The position numbers and the translations under genes are program-made. A stretch of DNA of 64,000 bases, from NCBI RefSeq assembly GCF_900078395.1, contig NZ_FKLA01000009.1, forward strand, positions 1,440,614-1,504,613. The letters are read 5' to 3'. Positions 1 to 8,961 of the stretch are shown in pieces (the stretch's first letter is position 1; every line of letters begins with the position of its first letter). A model generated the notes under the pieces. That model made no database searches. It was given only the letters and a program-made list of their open reading frames with translations, and had not been told where the DNA came from. Source of the stretch: Anaerotruncus rubiinfantis. GTDB lineage: Bacteria; Bacillota; Clostridia; Oscillospirales; Ruminococcaceae.

Positions 1-1576
1 CCCGGCGGTATAGTCCTGTCAGTTCATCGGTGGACGCTACCTGCTTCAGACTGTTTACTTCCGTAAGCTCATCATGAACATCGATGCATTTTCCAATGAT
101 GCCGATGATTTCATCCAAGTCCTCTCCCGACCAAAGGGGACGGGCTAAGATTTTGTGCCACCGCCGCTGACCGCGTATATTGAGGCGATAGCTTTTGATG
201 ACAGTTGGTTCGCCGTGAGAGGCAGAGAGAATTTGTTCCCGCAAATTGCTGTAATCATCCGCTTCCATCATCTTCTGAAGCGCATGTTTCTCTGCGGAAT
301 AGATCGTGATTTCAGGCAGGCCCAGTCGCGCCGCTCCCCACTCTGAAAGCACCAGCATATCGGTTTGGAAGCTATATTCAAATTGGATTTCTCTGGACAT
401 GGCCGCAAAAAATTGATACTTGACCCGCTCCTGCTCTAAGAGAGCCAAAGTCCGGTTAGAAGCGTTTCCGCTTTGCAGCAGGCTTTGGGCAAGATCATGC
501 GCTTCCATTTTAGGAATTTTGCCCAGGGAACATATCTTCAGCTCTTTTTCCAGATCCGTGCCGATATCCGTCAGGCAACGTAAAAGAAGCGGATTGAAAA
601 CACCGCACCGCCCGTCCATAATCATCTGCATGGATTGTTCGTGAGAGTAGGCTTTCTTGTAAACACGCTCGTGAGTCAGCGCGTCATATACATCAGCCAG
701 CGCCACGACCTGTGCTTCGATGGGGATCTCGTCGCCCACAAGACCGTCAGGGTAGCCCCCGCCGTCATACCGTTCATGGTGCCACCGGCAAATGTCCCGG
801 GCAATCTTTACAAGCTCTTCCTTCGGATAATACTGTGTTTTTTCCAGCATATTGGCTCCGGCTATGCTGTGGAACTTCATGGTTTCATATTCTTCAGCCG
901 TCAGTCTGTCAGGTTTATTTAATATCTTTTCATCAATGGAAATTTTACCGATATCATGCAGCGCGGAGGCGTTAGCAATAAGCGGTATTTTGGTCTGTAT
1001 ATCCCGGTAGCGATCTGTAACTGCGCAAAGCCGCCTTAACAACAACTCGGTAACCAGACGTATGTTGAGGACATGCATACCGCTTTCGCCGTTGCGGAAT
1101 TCTACGATATGGCTGAGTACATCAACCATAATTTGATTGCTTTTTTCCTTTTCCAACATCTGCTCTGTTACCATATTTTCAAGATGCTTTTGTTTGGAAT
1201 AGAGCATGATCATATGGGAAACGCGGTGCTGCACTGTTCTGGGTTCGAAGGGCCGGCTGATATATTCCATAGCCCCCAAATCATAGGCGTTTTCAATATA
1301 GGCCGGAGAGGTTTCCGACGAAATGATGATCACCGGAATTTGCTCCAGCCATTTGTTTTTGTTCATAATTGCCAGCACTTCAAAGCCGTCCGCTTCCGGC
1401 ATCATGATATCCAAAAGCACAAGCGAGAGCTCGCGCTTGTTTCTCTCAATTTGCGCAATCGCCTCAAGGCCGTTTTCCGCTTCGATGATCTCATACTTCT
1501 CATCAAGGATATCCGCCAATACCGAACGGTTAAGCTCCGCGTCGTCCACGATTAAAATCTTACTTTTCGTATTCAC
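1..1576 (-). CDS. REC / HD-GYP / PAS / GGDEF response regulator, partial at window edge
   Basis: This is a cyclic-di-GMP response regulator running off the left edge; about 525 residues are visible. Residues 1-125 are a receiver domain with acidic DD near residue 11 and phospho-acceptor D56 (LLDIMMP). About residues 165-330 form an HD-GYP phosphodiesterase with HDIGK and HHE plus GGGYP, the signature of an active enzyme. A PAS-like segment follows, and the visible end (ASTDELTGLYR) is the usual opening of a GGDEF domain. The start is a GTG whose first bases overlap the TGA of the upstream Hpt gene, with AGGAGG seven bases before it. The overlap suggests translational coupling, so the Hpt protein may phosphorylate this receiver (inference). 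The C-terminal catalytic motif lies outside the window. Confidence 0.88.
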   Translation of the reverse strand, partial: MNTKSKILIVDDAELNRSVLADILDEKYEIIEAENGLEAIAQIERNKRELSLVLLDIMMPEADGFEVLAIMNKNKWLEQIPVIIISSETSPAYIENAYDLGAMEYISRPFEPRTVQHRVSHMIMLYSKQKHLENMVTEQMLEKEKSNQIMVDVLSHIVEFRNGESGMHVLNIRLVTELLLRRLCAVTDRYRDIQTKIPLIANASALHDIGKISIDEKILNKPDRLTAEEYETMKFHSIAGANMLEKTQYYPKEELVKIARDICRWHHERYDGGGYPDGLVGDEIPIEAQVVALADVYDALTHERVYKKAYSHEQSMQMIMDGRCGVFNPLLLRCLTDIGTDLEKELKICSLGKIPKMEAHDLAQSLLQSGNASNRTLALLEQERVKYQFFAAMSREIQFEYSFQTDMLVLSEWGAARLGLPEITIYSAEKHALQKMMEADDYSNLREQILSASHGEPTVIKSYRLNIRGQRRWHKILARPLWSGEDLDEIIGIIGKCIDVHDELTEVNSLKQVASTDELTGLYRR

Positions 1577-1953
1577 AACAGGACCTCCTCTGCCGCCGTA
1601 CTTTTCAGGCAGGTTTCAATACAGCTCAGTATGACTTGATAGGTCTGTTTTGTTTTTGAAAGCAGGGGCGTGATGTTGGCATTTGCTTCCCGGGGACGAA
1701 GCAGTTCCGTCAACTCGCTTACCTCGCCGGCAAACTTGGTAAACTGCATATTCAGAGCCAGACCTTTGAGGGTATGCGCAGCACGAAACGCCGTTTCGTA
1801 ATCATTTTGTTCCAAGGCTTTGCAAAGTGCGTCCAGATTGGCATCCTTTTGCATAATCTTAAAATATTTGATAATCCGCTCATCGGTCTTAAACAGGCGG
1901 GTAGCGTCGGCATAGCTTCCGCCTATTTTTATGTAACATTCTTCAACATTCAT
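1573..1953 (-). CDS. Hpt domain phosphotransfer protein
   Basis: This is a 126-residue single-domain histidine phosphotransfer protein. The motif AAHTLKGLALNM carries the expected phosphorylated histidine, and the length fits a four-helix Hpt bundle. Its stop codon overlaps the GTG start of the REC/HD-GYP gene, so the two are translationally coupled and probably exchange phosphate. The hybrid histidine kinase that would feed it is not visible here. Family assignment is clear from the Hpt motif; the partner is inferred from the overlap. Confidence 0.85.
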   Translation of the reverse strand: MNVEECYIKIGGSYADATRLFKTDERIIKYFKIMQKDANLDALCKALEQNDYETAFRAAHTLKGLALNMQFTKFAGEVSELTELLRPREANANITPLLSKTKQTYQVILSCIETCLKSTAAEEVLL

Positions 1954-2010
1954 TCGTTTTCCCCTACTTCCGCTTATTTAAGCCGATACAGTGCTTTATA
2001 TTTTTGAATT

Positions 2011-2892
2011 TTATTTATCACACAGTTCACACAGTTTTTTCTTTTTCATCGCGTACATCATGTGGTCGGCACGGTCCAAAAAGGATTCCGCTGTATCATT
2101 TTTATATAGAACCGCAACCCCGTGGCTAATCGAAATGCTGTATTCCGGATGAGATTCAAAATGGAAAGAGGCCAATGAACAGGCCGCCTTATCACATATC
2201 GCCATGGCCGCTGACGGATCAATGTTTTCAAATATCACCGCAAACTCGTCTCCGCCAACTCTTACTGAATGGATGCTTTCGTTCATCAATGCTTTCAGCG
2301 TGTCCGCAATTTTTAAAATTACCTCGTCGCCAAATACATGCCCAAAACGGTCATTTACGTGCTTAAAGCGGTCAATATCCAAAACAGCCAGGGACAATGG
2401 CTTGCTTTCACTCTTTGCATGCGCCATCATAGAGGGCAGATTTTCCAACAGGTATTGTTTATTGAATAAATTCGTAGAGTTGTCCTTCATAATTCTCTCG
2501 TCAAAAAGAGAAATTAGAGACATCACCTCATCCGCGTTCCGCAAATTATTCTCCTGCAGAAGAAAGCTATTGCTGACATCCTGTATAAGTTCAATAGAAT
2601 ATCTGCGTTTTTTGATTTCAATCGGAATGGAATGAATCAAAAAGATACGCTTATCCAGAAAGCAGAGCTTGATCATGGGCTTGTTTTCTTTTATGGCACG
2701 GCAGGAGGTGCAGTTCATACAGGGGGCGTTCATATTCCACACCTGATAGCATTTCTGGTTCGTCTCAATTAACTGTCCGTGGCGATAATCAAACACCTTG
2801 TGCGTATCAACATCCACGATGCGGTAAAATTCCGGAACATGAAGAGAAAGCTGTTTTTGCAGTTCATCTTCCAATCGCTTAAATTCAAACAT
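2011..2892 (-). CDS. Diguanylate cyclase with Cys-containing sensor domain
   Basis: This is a 293-residue GGDEF protein expected to make cyclic di-GMP. The C-terminal half has DIDRFKHVNDRFGH and an intact GGDEF motif (RVGGDEFAVIF). No RxxD inhibitory site is visible just before GGDEF, so product inhibition may be absent. The N-terminal half is PAS-like and holds a cluster of three cysteines (CMNCTSC), which could bind metal or sense redox. A longer frame reaches 2919, but the ATG at 2892 has AAGGGAG upstream and is preferred. It lies upstream of the Hpt/HD-GYP pair on the same strand, making a synthesis and breakdown signalling cluster. Confidence 0.85.
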   Translation of the reverse strand: MFEFKRLEDELQKQLSLHVPEFYRIVDVDTHKVFDYRHGQLIETNQKCYQVWNMNAPCMNCTSCRAIKENKPMIKLCFLDKRIFLIHSIPIEIKKRRYSIELIQDVSNSFLLQENNLRNADEVMSLISLFDERIMKDNSTNLFNKQYLLENLPSMMAHAKSESKPLSLAVLDIDRFKHVNDRFGHVFGDEVILKIADTLKALMNESIHSVRVGGDEFAVIFENIDPSAAMAICDKAACSLASFHFESHPEYSISISHGVAVLYKNDTAESFLDRADHMMYAMKKKKLCELCDK

Positions 2893-3305
2893 TTTCCCGC
2901 GCTCCCTTATCAACTTCACTCTTTATCTAAATCTAAAAGCTATTTCAGCAGAAGCAAATGACGCTATATTTACCTCGAAAATCCACGCGCCAAAACCGTG
3001 TACCTATAATATATTAGTTTACTGCACATTTCGACAAAAGTCAATTTGTAGACACAGCGTTTCATATAAATTGTCGTAAAACAACTGCCCGATATCAATA
3101 ACGCGGCGCAACCGCTTTCTATTTTGCCGTTTATATCCGATATGCCGTTGCCCTTGTCTTGATACAGCTTGGAGGTTGCGGTTTTAGGCATAGCAAAAGG
3201 CGGACAGCCGAAACTGTCCGCCTCATACCCCCACATTTTAGGCCGGTTTACGAAATATCCTTATGAACACTCGCTCAAAGCGGGATGTTTTTTTACGATT
3301 CCGAT
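2893..3305. other. Intergenic region without a convincing gene
   Basis: This stretch separates the diguanylate cyclase from the symporter, both on the minus strand. A short minus-strand reading frame (2970-3236) has no family resemblance and spans the terminator of the symporter, so it is not called. The left part is AT-rich and would hold the promoter of the diguanylate cyclase. Confidence 0.6.
3195..3222 (-). terminator. Rho-independent terminator after symporter gene
   Basis: A perfect 9-bp stem (GGCGGACAG with CTGTCCGCC) with a 6-base loop is followed on the minus strand by TTTTG. It lies about 80 bases past the stop codon of the symporter. Confidence 0.8.
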
Positions 3306-4508
3306 TTAGGCGTTCCGATCCGGACGTTTGATGAAGCGGTGATAGACCGCGTCCACCACTACGGCGATGGCATTGTCTCCCGAAACGTTGCATGCGGTGC
3401 CAAAGCTGTCCTGTGTGATGTAAAGCGCGATCAACAGGCTCGCGAGCGCGCTGTCCGAGGCGATCCCCACCATCGGCAGAAACGGCAGGGCGGACATGAT
3501 CGCGCCGCCCGGCGCGCCCGGTGCGGCAACCATCGCGATGCCGAGTGTCATGATGAATGGAATTATGGTGTGCAGCCCCACATCCATTGCGTTCATGAGC
3601 AGGACGCTGGTGACGCAGCAGGTGATGGTGATCATGCTGCCTGCCAGATGGATGTTCGCGCAGAGCGGGATCACAAAGTTACGAATCTGGGCGGAAACGC
3701 CGTTTAGCTCGGCGCAGCGCAGGTTGACCGGGATGGTCGCGGCGGACGACTGGGTTCCCATGGCCGCAAGATAGCCGGAAACCTGGTGGCGCAGCATCGA
3801 AAAGGGGTTCTTTTTGCCGATGGCCCCCGCGAACAGAAAGATTGCGAGCAGATAGCAAAGGTGCAGGCAGATGACCACGAGGAACACCTTCCAGAGCACC
3901 GAGAGGATCAGGAAGGTCTGTCCGCTGTAGGTCATGTTGGCGAAGGTGCCCATGATGTAAAGCGGCAGCAGCGGGATGATGGCCACGTTCAGCACCTTGA
4001 CAATCATTTTTGAAAACTCATTGGCCAGGCTGTAAGCGCTGTCGCCGATTTCGCGTCCGCGCATCGAAGAGATGCACAGCCCCAAAACGAAAGCCAGCAC
4101 GATCGCGCCGGTGACATCGAAAAGCGGTTCCAGAGGGATTGAGAAATAGGGGGAGAGCATCCCGGCTTCCGGGTCTCCGATCGAGGCGACGATGCCGCCC
4201 GTGACAAAATGAGGAAACAGGTTGATTGCAACAAAGAATGCGAGACTCCCGGCCACGATGGTGGAAGCATAGGAAATTCCGGCGGTGATCCCAAGGAGTT
4301 TCCCGGCGCCGTGGGTGAGGTCGGCAATGCCGGTCACGACGAAGGCCAGGATCATCAGTGGGATGATGAAGCGCAAAAAGGTGCTGAACAGACTTGAAAG
4401 GGTGATCACAATCCGCACGAGCGGGGCGGGCAGAAAGCTGCCGATGAGGATGCCGAGCAGGATCCCGATAATGAGGCGCGGCACAAGGCCAAGTTTTTTC
4501 TTTTCCAT
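3306..4508 (-). CDS. Dicarboxylate/amino-acid:cation symporter (DAACS family)
   Basis: This is a 400-residue polytopic membrane transporter of the glutamate/dicarboxylate symporter family, using Na+ or H+ to import small acidic solutes. The helical hairpin motif appears as GTQSSAATIPV and the transmembrane-8 signature as NVSGDNAIAVVVD. The frame extends to 4670, but the ATG at 4508 has GGAGAG upstream and gives a normal N-terminus (MEKKKLG followed by a first helix). It is divergent from the tandem periplasmic-binding-domain diguanylate cyclase at 4698, so the cyclase may sense a solute that this protein imports (inference). The substrate cannot be told from sequence alone. Confidence 0.88.
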   Translation of the reverse strand: MEKKKLGLVPRLIIGILLGILIGSFLPAPLVRIVITLSSLFSTFLRFIIPLMILAFVVTGIADLTHGAGKLLGITAGISYASTIVAGSLAFFVAINLFPHFVTGGIVASIGDPEAGMLSPYFSIPLEPLFDVTGAIVLAFVLGLCISSMRGREIGDSAYSLANEFSKMIVKVLNVAIIPLLPLYIMGTFANMTYSGQTFLILSVLWKVFLVVICLHLCYLLAIFLFAGAIGKKNPFSMLRHQVSGYLAAMGTQSSAATIPVNLRCAELNGVSAQIRNFVIPLCANIHLAGSMITITCCVTSVLLMNAMDVGLHTIIPFIMTLGIAMVAAPGAPGGAIMSALPFLPMVGIASDSALASLLIALYITQDSFGTACNVSGDNAIAVVVDAVYHRFIKRPDRNA

Positions 4509-4697
4509 CTTTTCTCTCCATCTGTATGTTCTGAAGGTGCGGTGCTTTCCTATTGTACGATATCCGGCGCGTTCTGGCAAGAGGCCGCGCTCCGGGCCGT
4601 GTGAAAGGCAGCCGCAGCCTTGCAATTTGAGGTGCATTAGGATAGAATGGGAGATAACCCCCGGGGACAAGGCCGGGGAGATGTGAGGGGCGTTATT

Positions 4698-7193
4698 ATG
4701 AAAACCTGCCGGTTGAAGCGGCTTTTGAAGAATACCCTCGGCATTTTGTTTGTTGCGGGGCTTTGTTTGGGTCTCTCCTGTGCCCCGCAGGCGCTGGCGT
4801 CGTCCGCGCGGACAATCCGGGTGGGCTTCCCCCTTCAGAAGGGGCTTGCCGAAATCGACGATGCGGGGGATTATTCCGGCTATACCTATGAGTATTTGCA
4901 GGAGATTGCCCAGTATACCGGATGGGAATATGAGTTTGTGCAGGTACCGGGCAGCATCGACGAATCGCTGACCGAGATGCTGCGCATGCTCCAGGCGGGG
5001 GAAATCGATCTGCTGGGCGCGATGGTTTACAGCGACGCGCTGGCGCAGGAATACGATTATCCGGGAAGCAGCTACGGGATGGCCTATTCGGTGCTCTGGG
5101 CGTTGGAGGAGAATACAAAGATTAACGAGAGCAATTACCGGACGTTGGATCCGCTGCGGATCGCGGTGCTCGATATGGCAAACAGCCGGATTGCGGCGCT
5201 TGAGCAGTTCTGTGAGATGAACCAGATCACATACGAACTGATCAGGTGCGGTACACAGGAGGAACAGACCGCCGCGCTGAAAGACGGGCGCGCGGATGTG
5301 CTGCTCGATGTGGACCTGAACCGGCAGGAGGGCGTTCGGACCATTGCAAAGTTTGCCCCGCAGCCATATTATTTTGCGACCACAAAGGGAAATTCCGAAA
5401 TTGTTAACAAACTCAATTTCGCAATCTTGAAAATCAACGAGGCCGATCCGTATTTTGCGGTGAACCTCTATGACAAATATTTTGGAGGGACACGGTCGAT
5501 CTTGGTCCTTTCGGATGAAGAACAGGCCTATATTTCCGAAGCGGGCACAATCCCGGTGGCAGTGTCCACCGCGGACGCGCCGATACAGCGGTTGGATGAA
5601 AAGACCGGGGATTTTTGCGGCATTTCGGTCGATCTTCTCCGGCTGGTCGCGCAGCGGACGGGGCTTGCCTTCTCGTTTGAACCGGCAGGGGCCCCCGCAT
5701 CCATGCGGGAGAGCCTAGCTGATGGAAAAATCGTTATGGTGGCGGGGATGCCTTATGACTACAATGTGGCGCGGGATTATGGTGTGGCGCTGACCCGGCC
5801 GTACCTCGAAACCAAAATCATCATGGTTCTGCATAAGGATTTGGAGGTGGATGACTTTTCCGGGCTGCGCATCGCGCTCGTGCCGGAGTTATCAGGATTC
5901 AACCGCTATGGGAGCGAAACCGTCTGGCGTGACACGATAGAGGAATGCATGGAAGCGGTGGAGCGCGGGGAGGCCGATTACAGCTATGGGGACAGCTATG
6001 CCGTCCAATACCATTTCAATCGGTCCGCCTACCGGAACCTGCTCCTGATCCCGGAAGCGAACATTTCCGAACAGATTTGCATGGGTGTGAGCAAACAGGC
6101 GGACGTCAACCTGCTGACGATCATCAACAAGGTTGTGAACAGTATTTCGGACGCGGATATCCAGTCGATCATCTATACCAATACGGTCGAATCCACGCCG
6201 GTCACCTTCCAGGACTTTATAGATTCAAATCCCCGCGCTGTCATTCTGGCGGTGGTTGTGTTCGCGTTGCTTCTGCTCGGTGCGATGTCTCTGTATTTTT
6301 ACCTGCGTGTGCGGACCGAACGCGCGCTGGCTTTTGAAAACCTGCGCTACCAGCAGCTGTGCAAGCTGACGGGCGAGCACCTGTTTGAATATGATTACCG
6401 GAAGGACTGCCTGACTTTGTCAGAGGAGAGCTCGAAAGAGCTCGGAAGGCCGCGGGTTATGCGTCAGTACGCGAAACAGCTGGCGGAACGGGTTGCCAAG
6501 GGGGAGGAGGACCTGCTCCCGCTTTACGAGTGGATCGTTTCCGGCAAAGATGGGATGCGGGATATCCGCGTCAGGCTGCCGGACGGAAATTTTCGCTGGA
6601 TGCGCCTGATCACCAAGAATATCGGCGGAGCGGAAACTCGGCCGGATTATGTAATCGGAAAGATGATGAATGTCCAGCGGGAACGCGAGGAACGCGAATA
6701 CCTGCTGCGCCAGGCGCAGTCGGACAGTCTGACGGGGATCTATAACGCGGCGACCTGCCGCGACCTGATTACAAAGATCCTTGCCGGAAACCGCAAGGAC
6801 GATCAGGGCGCGCTTTTCATTATCGATATCGACTGCTTTAAGGAGGTCAACGACCGTTTTGGCCACTTTGCCGGGGATCAGGTTCTGATGGAAACCGCCG
6901 CCGTACTGCGGGCGGTTTTCCGCAAGGAGGACGTCATCGGCCGGTTGGGCGGGGATGAATTTTTGGTGTTCATGAGGCGCACAACAAGCCGAAAGCTGGT
7001 GGAGAGCAAATGTGAGATGCTGCTGGAACGGATTCATGGGATCTTTCCGGGAGAGGATGGGCATCCAGTTTCCGTCAGCGTCGGCGTTGCGCTTTCCAAC
7101 GTGGGGCAAAGTTTTGACGCGCTTTATAAAGAGGCCGACGGCGCGCTTTACGCGGTGAAAAAGCGCGGAAGGGACAGCTGCGAGATCGTCTGA
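4698..7193 (+). CDS. Membrane sensor diguanylate cyclase with two tandem SBP_bac_3 domains
   Basis: This is an 831-residue sensor. It begins with a signal peptide (cleavage probably after ALAS), then two consecutive family-3 solute-binding domains (about residues 38-265 and 270-510), each like amino-acid ABC binding proteins. One transmembrane helix follows near residues 515-535, then a PAS-like domain, then a GGDEF domain with an intact motif (RLGGDEFLVF) and DIDCFKEVNDRFGH. External amino-acid-like ligands are expected to control cyclic-di-GMP synthesis inside the cell. The frame extends upstream to 4647, but the ATG at 4698 has GAGGGG nearby and directly precedes the signal peptide. Confidence 0.9.
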   Translation: MKTCRLKRLLKNTLGILFVAGLCLGLSCAPQALASSARTIRVGFPLQKGLAEIDDAGDYSGYTYEYLQEIAQYTGWEYEFVQVPGSIDESLTEMLRMLQAGEIDLLGAMVYSDALAQEYDYPGSSYGMAYSVLWALEENTKINESNYRTLDPLRIAVLDMANSRIAALEQFCEMNQITYELIRCGTQEEQTAALKDGRADVLLDVDLNRQEGVRTIAKFAPQPYYFATTKGNSEIVNKLNFAILKINEADPYFAVNLYDKYFGGTRSILVLSDEEQAYISEAGTIPVAVSTADAPIQRLDEKTGDFCGISVDLLRLVAQRTGLAFSFEPAGAPASMRESLADGKIVMVAGMPYDYNVARDYGVALTRPYLETKIIMVLHKDLEVDDFSGLRIALVPELSGFNRYGSETVWRDTIEECMEAVERGEADYSYGDSYAVQYHFNRSAYRNLLLIPEANISEQICMGVSKQADVNLLTIINKVVNSISDADIQSIIYTNTVESTPVTFQDFIDSNPRAVILAVVVFALLLLGAMSLYFYLRVRTERALAFENLRYQQLCKLTGEHLFEYDYRKDCLTLSEESSKELGRPRVMRQYAKQLAERVAKGEEDLLPLYEWIVSGKDGMRDIRVRLPDGNFRWMRLITKNIGGAETRPDYVIGKMMNVQREREEREYLLRQAQSDSLTGIYNAATCRDLITKILAGNRKDDQGALFIIDIDCFKEVNDRFGHFAGDQVLMETAAVLRAVFRKEDVIGRLGGDEFLVFMRRTTSRKLVESKCEMLLERIHGIFPGEDGHPVSVSVGVALSNVGQSFDALYKEADGALYAVKKRGRDSCEIV

Positions 7194-7288
7194 CCGCCTT
7201 TTCGGGGCAGGAAGCTGAAAACGAAGGGGAAAGACCGTGCCGGAATTGGGAAACCTGATGAAAAGCGGCCTTCTGGGACAGGAAACGA

Positions 7289-7318
7289 TTGACAAGCGGG
7301 AACCGGCTGTGCTATTCT
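7289..7318 (+). promoter_or_regulatory. Sigma-A promoter of the riboswitch/oadB unit
   Basis: TTGACA at 7289-7294 and TATTCT at 7313-7318 are separated by 18 bases. This places the transcript start about 30 bases before the riboswitch core. Confidence 0.7.
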
Positions 7319-7357
7319 TAATAAAAAGTTAACAATTGAATTGTTTCATATCGAAAT

Positions 7358-7450
7358 CCAGGGGAGTAGTCAGTACTTAGGTGCAGTTAAATCAACATCA
7401 CGGGTCCTGCTTCGGATCATGGTTTAACTTGAAATGACAAGACCTGTGTT
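7358..7450 (+). ncRNA. yybP-ykoY-like (Mn2+) riboswitch aptamer
   Basis: The segment has the landmarks of the yybP-ykoY manganese riboswitch in order: CAGGGGAGTAG at the 5' side, a short hairpin (GTAC-TTAG-GTGC), a long arm closed by GTTAAA/TTTAAC that holds TCAACATCACGGG, and CAAGACCTG at the 3' side pairing back to CAGG. The 3' strand is shared with the terminator stem at 7439-7476, so aptamer and terminator compete. In this family, metal binding usually stabilises the aptamer and allows read-through. The downstream gene is a sodium-pump subunit, an unusual target. A sodium-sensing class cannot be excluded without a covariance search. Confidence 0.72.
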
Positions 7451-7480
7451 CATAGTCCTTTATGAACACAGGTCTTTTAT
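7439..7480 (+). terminator. Riboswitch expression-platform terminator
   Basis: A perfect 16-bp stem (7439-7454 with 7461-7476) with a 6-base loop is followed by TTTAT. Its 5' arm contains the 3' strand of the aptamer, giving a transcription on/off switch. Confidence 0.85.
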
Positions 7481-7585
7481 TCTGTGATTCTTCCTGGTTT
7501 GTGCCGGCCTTCGCGGCCGTTCTTATAGATCGCCCGGGCAGCGGGCGTTGACAGCATCCACTATTCTATTAAAGGGGTCGAAAAT

Positions 7586-8725
7586 ATGGAATTTCTGCTA
7601 TCCGGTATCCTTGCGATCCAGCCTGAACAGATTGTGATGTACGCAATTGGCGGGCTGCTGATCTATCTGGCGATTGCAAAAGGCTTTGAACCCGCGTTGC
7701 TGATGCCGATGGGCTTCGGCGCGATCCTTGTGAACCTGCCGCTTTCAGGCGTTGTGAACCAGGTCACGGCCGGCATCGGAGAGGTGCCGGGCATTATCCA
7801 ATGGCTGTTTGAAACGACAATTGAATCTTCCGAGGCGCTGCCCATCCTTCTGTTCATCGGCATTGGCGCGATGATCGATTTCGGGCCGCTGCTTTCGAAC
7901 CCGAAGATGATGATCTTTGGCGCGGCGGCGCAGTTCGGCATCTTCTTCACCGTCTGCGTGGCGTCGCTCTGCGGTTTTGACCTTAAGGACGCCGCTTCCA
8001 TTGGGATCATCGGCGCCGCCGACGGCCCGACTTCGATCCTGGTTTCCCAGATCTTCAAATCGAACTACATGGGTGCGATTGCGGTGGCGGCTTATTCATA
8101 CATGGCGCTGGTACCGATCGTGCAGCCGTTTGCCATCAAACTGGTCACCACCCAAAAAGAGCGGATGATCCGCATGCCCTATAACCCGAAGAGCATCACC
8201 AAGACCACCCGCATCCTGTTTCCGATTATCGTCACGATCATCGCGGGGCTGGTCGCGCCGATGTCGGTTTCGCTGGTCGGCTTTCTTATGTTCGGAAACC
8301 TCCTGCGCGAATGCGGTGTGCTGACCTCCCTCTCGCAGACCGCGCAGAACGAATTTGCAAACATTATCACCCTGCTGCTCGGTATCACGATCTCCTTCTC
8401 GATGCGCGCCGAACAGTTTGTAACCTGGCAGACCCTGCTCATCATGTGCCTGGGGCTTCTGGCCTTTGTTATGGATACGATCGGCGGCGTGCTTTTTGCA
8501 AAGCTGATGAACCTTTTCCTGCGGGAGAAGATCAATCCGATGATCGGCGCGGCCGGCATTTCGGCTTTCCCGATGTCCGCCCGGGTCATCCAGAAGATGG
8601 CGCTCGCGGAGGACAAACAAAATCATTTGCTGATGCATGCCATCGGCGCAAACGTTTCGGGCCAGATCGGGTCGGTGATCGCCGGCGGCATCATCCTGTA
8701 TCTGATTCCGACATTCATCAAATAA
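7586..8725 (+). CDS. oadB: Sodium-ion-translocating decarboxylase beta subunit
   Basis: This 379-residue integral membrane protein belongs to the beta subunit family of oxaloacetate, glutaconyl-CoA and methylmalonyl-CoA decarboxylases, which pumps Na+ out on decarboxylation of carboxybiotin. Family motifs include GIGAMIDFGPLLSNP and GAADGPTSILVSQ, the latter in the ion-binding region. AAAGGGG precedes the ATG. It is followed 16 bases later by a tiny gamma-like protein, but no alpha (carboxyltransferase) or biotin carrier gene lies nearby. Which decarboxylase it serves is therefore unknown. Expression is expected to depend on the upstream riboswitch and terminator. The symbol is by family only. 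Confidence 0.85.
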   Translation: MEFLLSGILAIQPEQIVMYAIGGLLIYLAIAKGFEPALLMPMGFGAILVNLPLSGVVNQVTAGIGEVPGIIQWLFETTIESSEALPILLFIGIGAMIDFGPLLSNPKMMIFGAAAQFGIFFTVCVASLCGFDLKDAASIGIIGAADGPTSILVSQIFKSNYMGAIAVAAYSYMALVPIVQPFAIKLVTTQKERMIRMPYNPKSITKTTRILFPIIVTIIAGLVAPMSVSLVGFLMFGNLLRECGVLTSLSQTAQNEFANIITLLLGITISFSMRAEQFVTWQTLLIMCLGLLAFVMDTIGGVLFAKLMNLFLREKINPMIGAAGISAFPMSARVIQKMALAEDKQNHLLMHAIGANVSGQIGSVIAGGIILYLIPTFIK

Positions 8726-8741
8726 GGGAGGATTTGCAGAA

Positions 8742-8897
8742 ATGTTCAGTGCAAGCGCAATCAGTAACTTTTGGATTTCCCTTGAAGTGATGGGGCTTGG
8801 GATGTTTGGCATCTTTACGGTTATCCTGGCGATCATGGGCGTTGTTGTGGTGCTCACCAAGGCCGGATCAAAGACCGGAAAGTCCGAGGACGAATAA
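8742..8897 (+). CDS. Small single-helix membrane protein, OadG-like gamma subunit
   Basis: This 51-residue protein has one hydrophobic helix (about residues 15-39) and a charged tail (KTGKSEDE). The start follows AGGGAGG at a normal distance. Position directly after the beta subunit, size and topology match the small gamma subunits that anchor sodium-pump decarboxylases, although these are too short and variable for firm assignment. It ends just before a strong bidirectional terminator. Confidence 0.7.
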   Translation: MFSASAISNFWISLEVMGLGMFGIFTVILAIMGVVVVLTKAGSKTGKSEDE

Positions 8898-8922
8898 AGC
8901 CGACATTCAGAAAATGGAATGG

Positions 8923-8955
8923 AAAAGCCGCGCGCCCATGGGCGCGCGGCTTTTT
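8923..8955. terminator. Bidirectional terminator between oadB unit and gntR
   Basis: A perfectly self-complementary GC-rich 24-base stem region (8927-8950) is flanked by AAAA and TTTTT, so it works on both strands for the convergent genes. Confidence 0.88.
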
Positions 8956-8961
8956 GGCTGT

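Noticed and set aside
2970..3236. Minus-strand 88-residue frame
   Set aside because: It begins on the symporter terminator, has no ribosome site and resembles nothing known.
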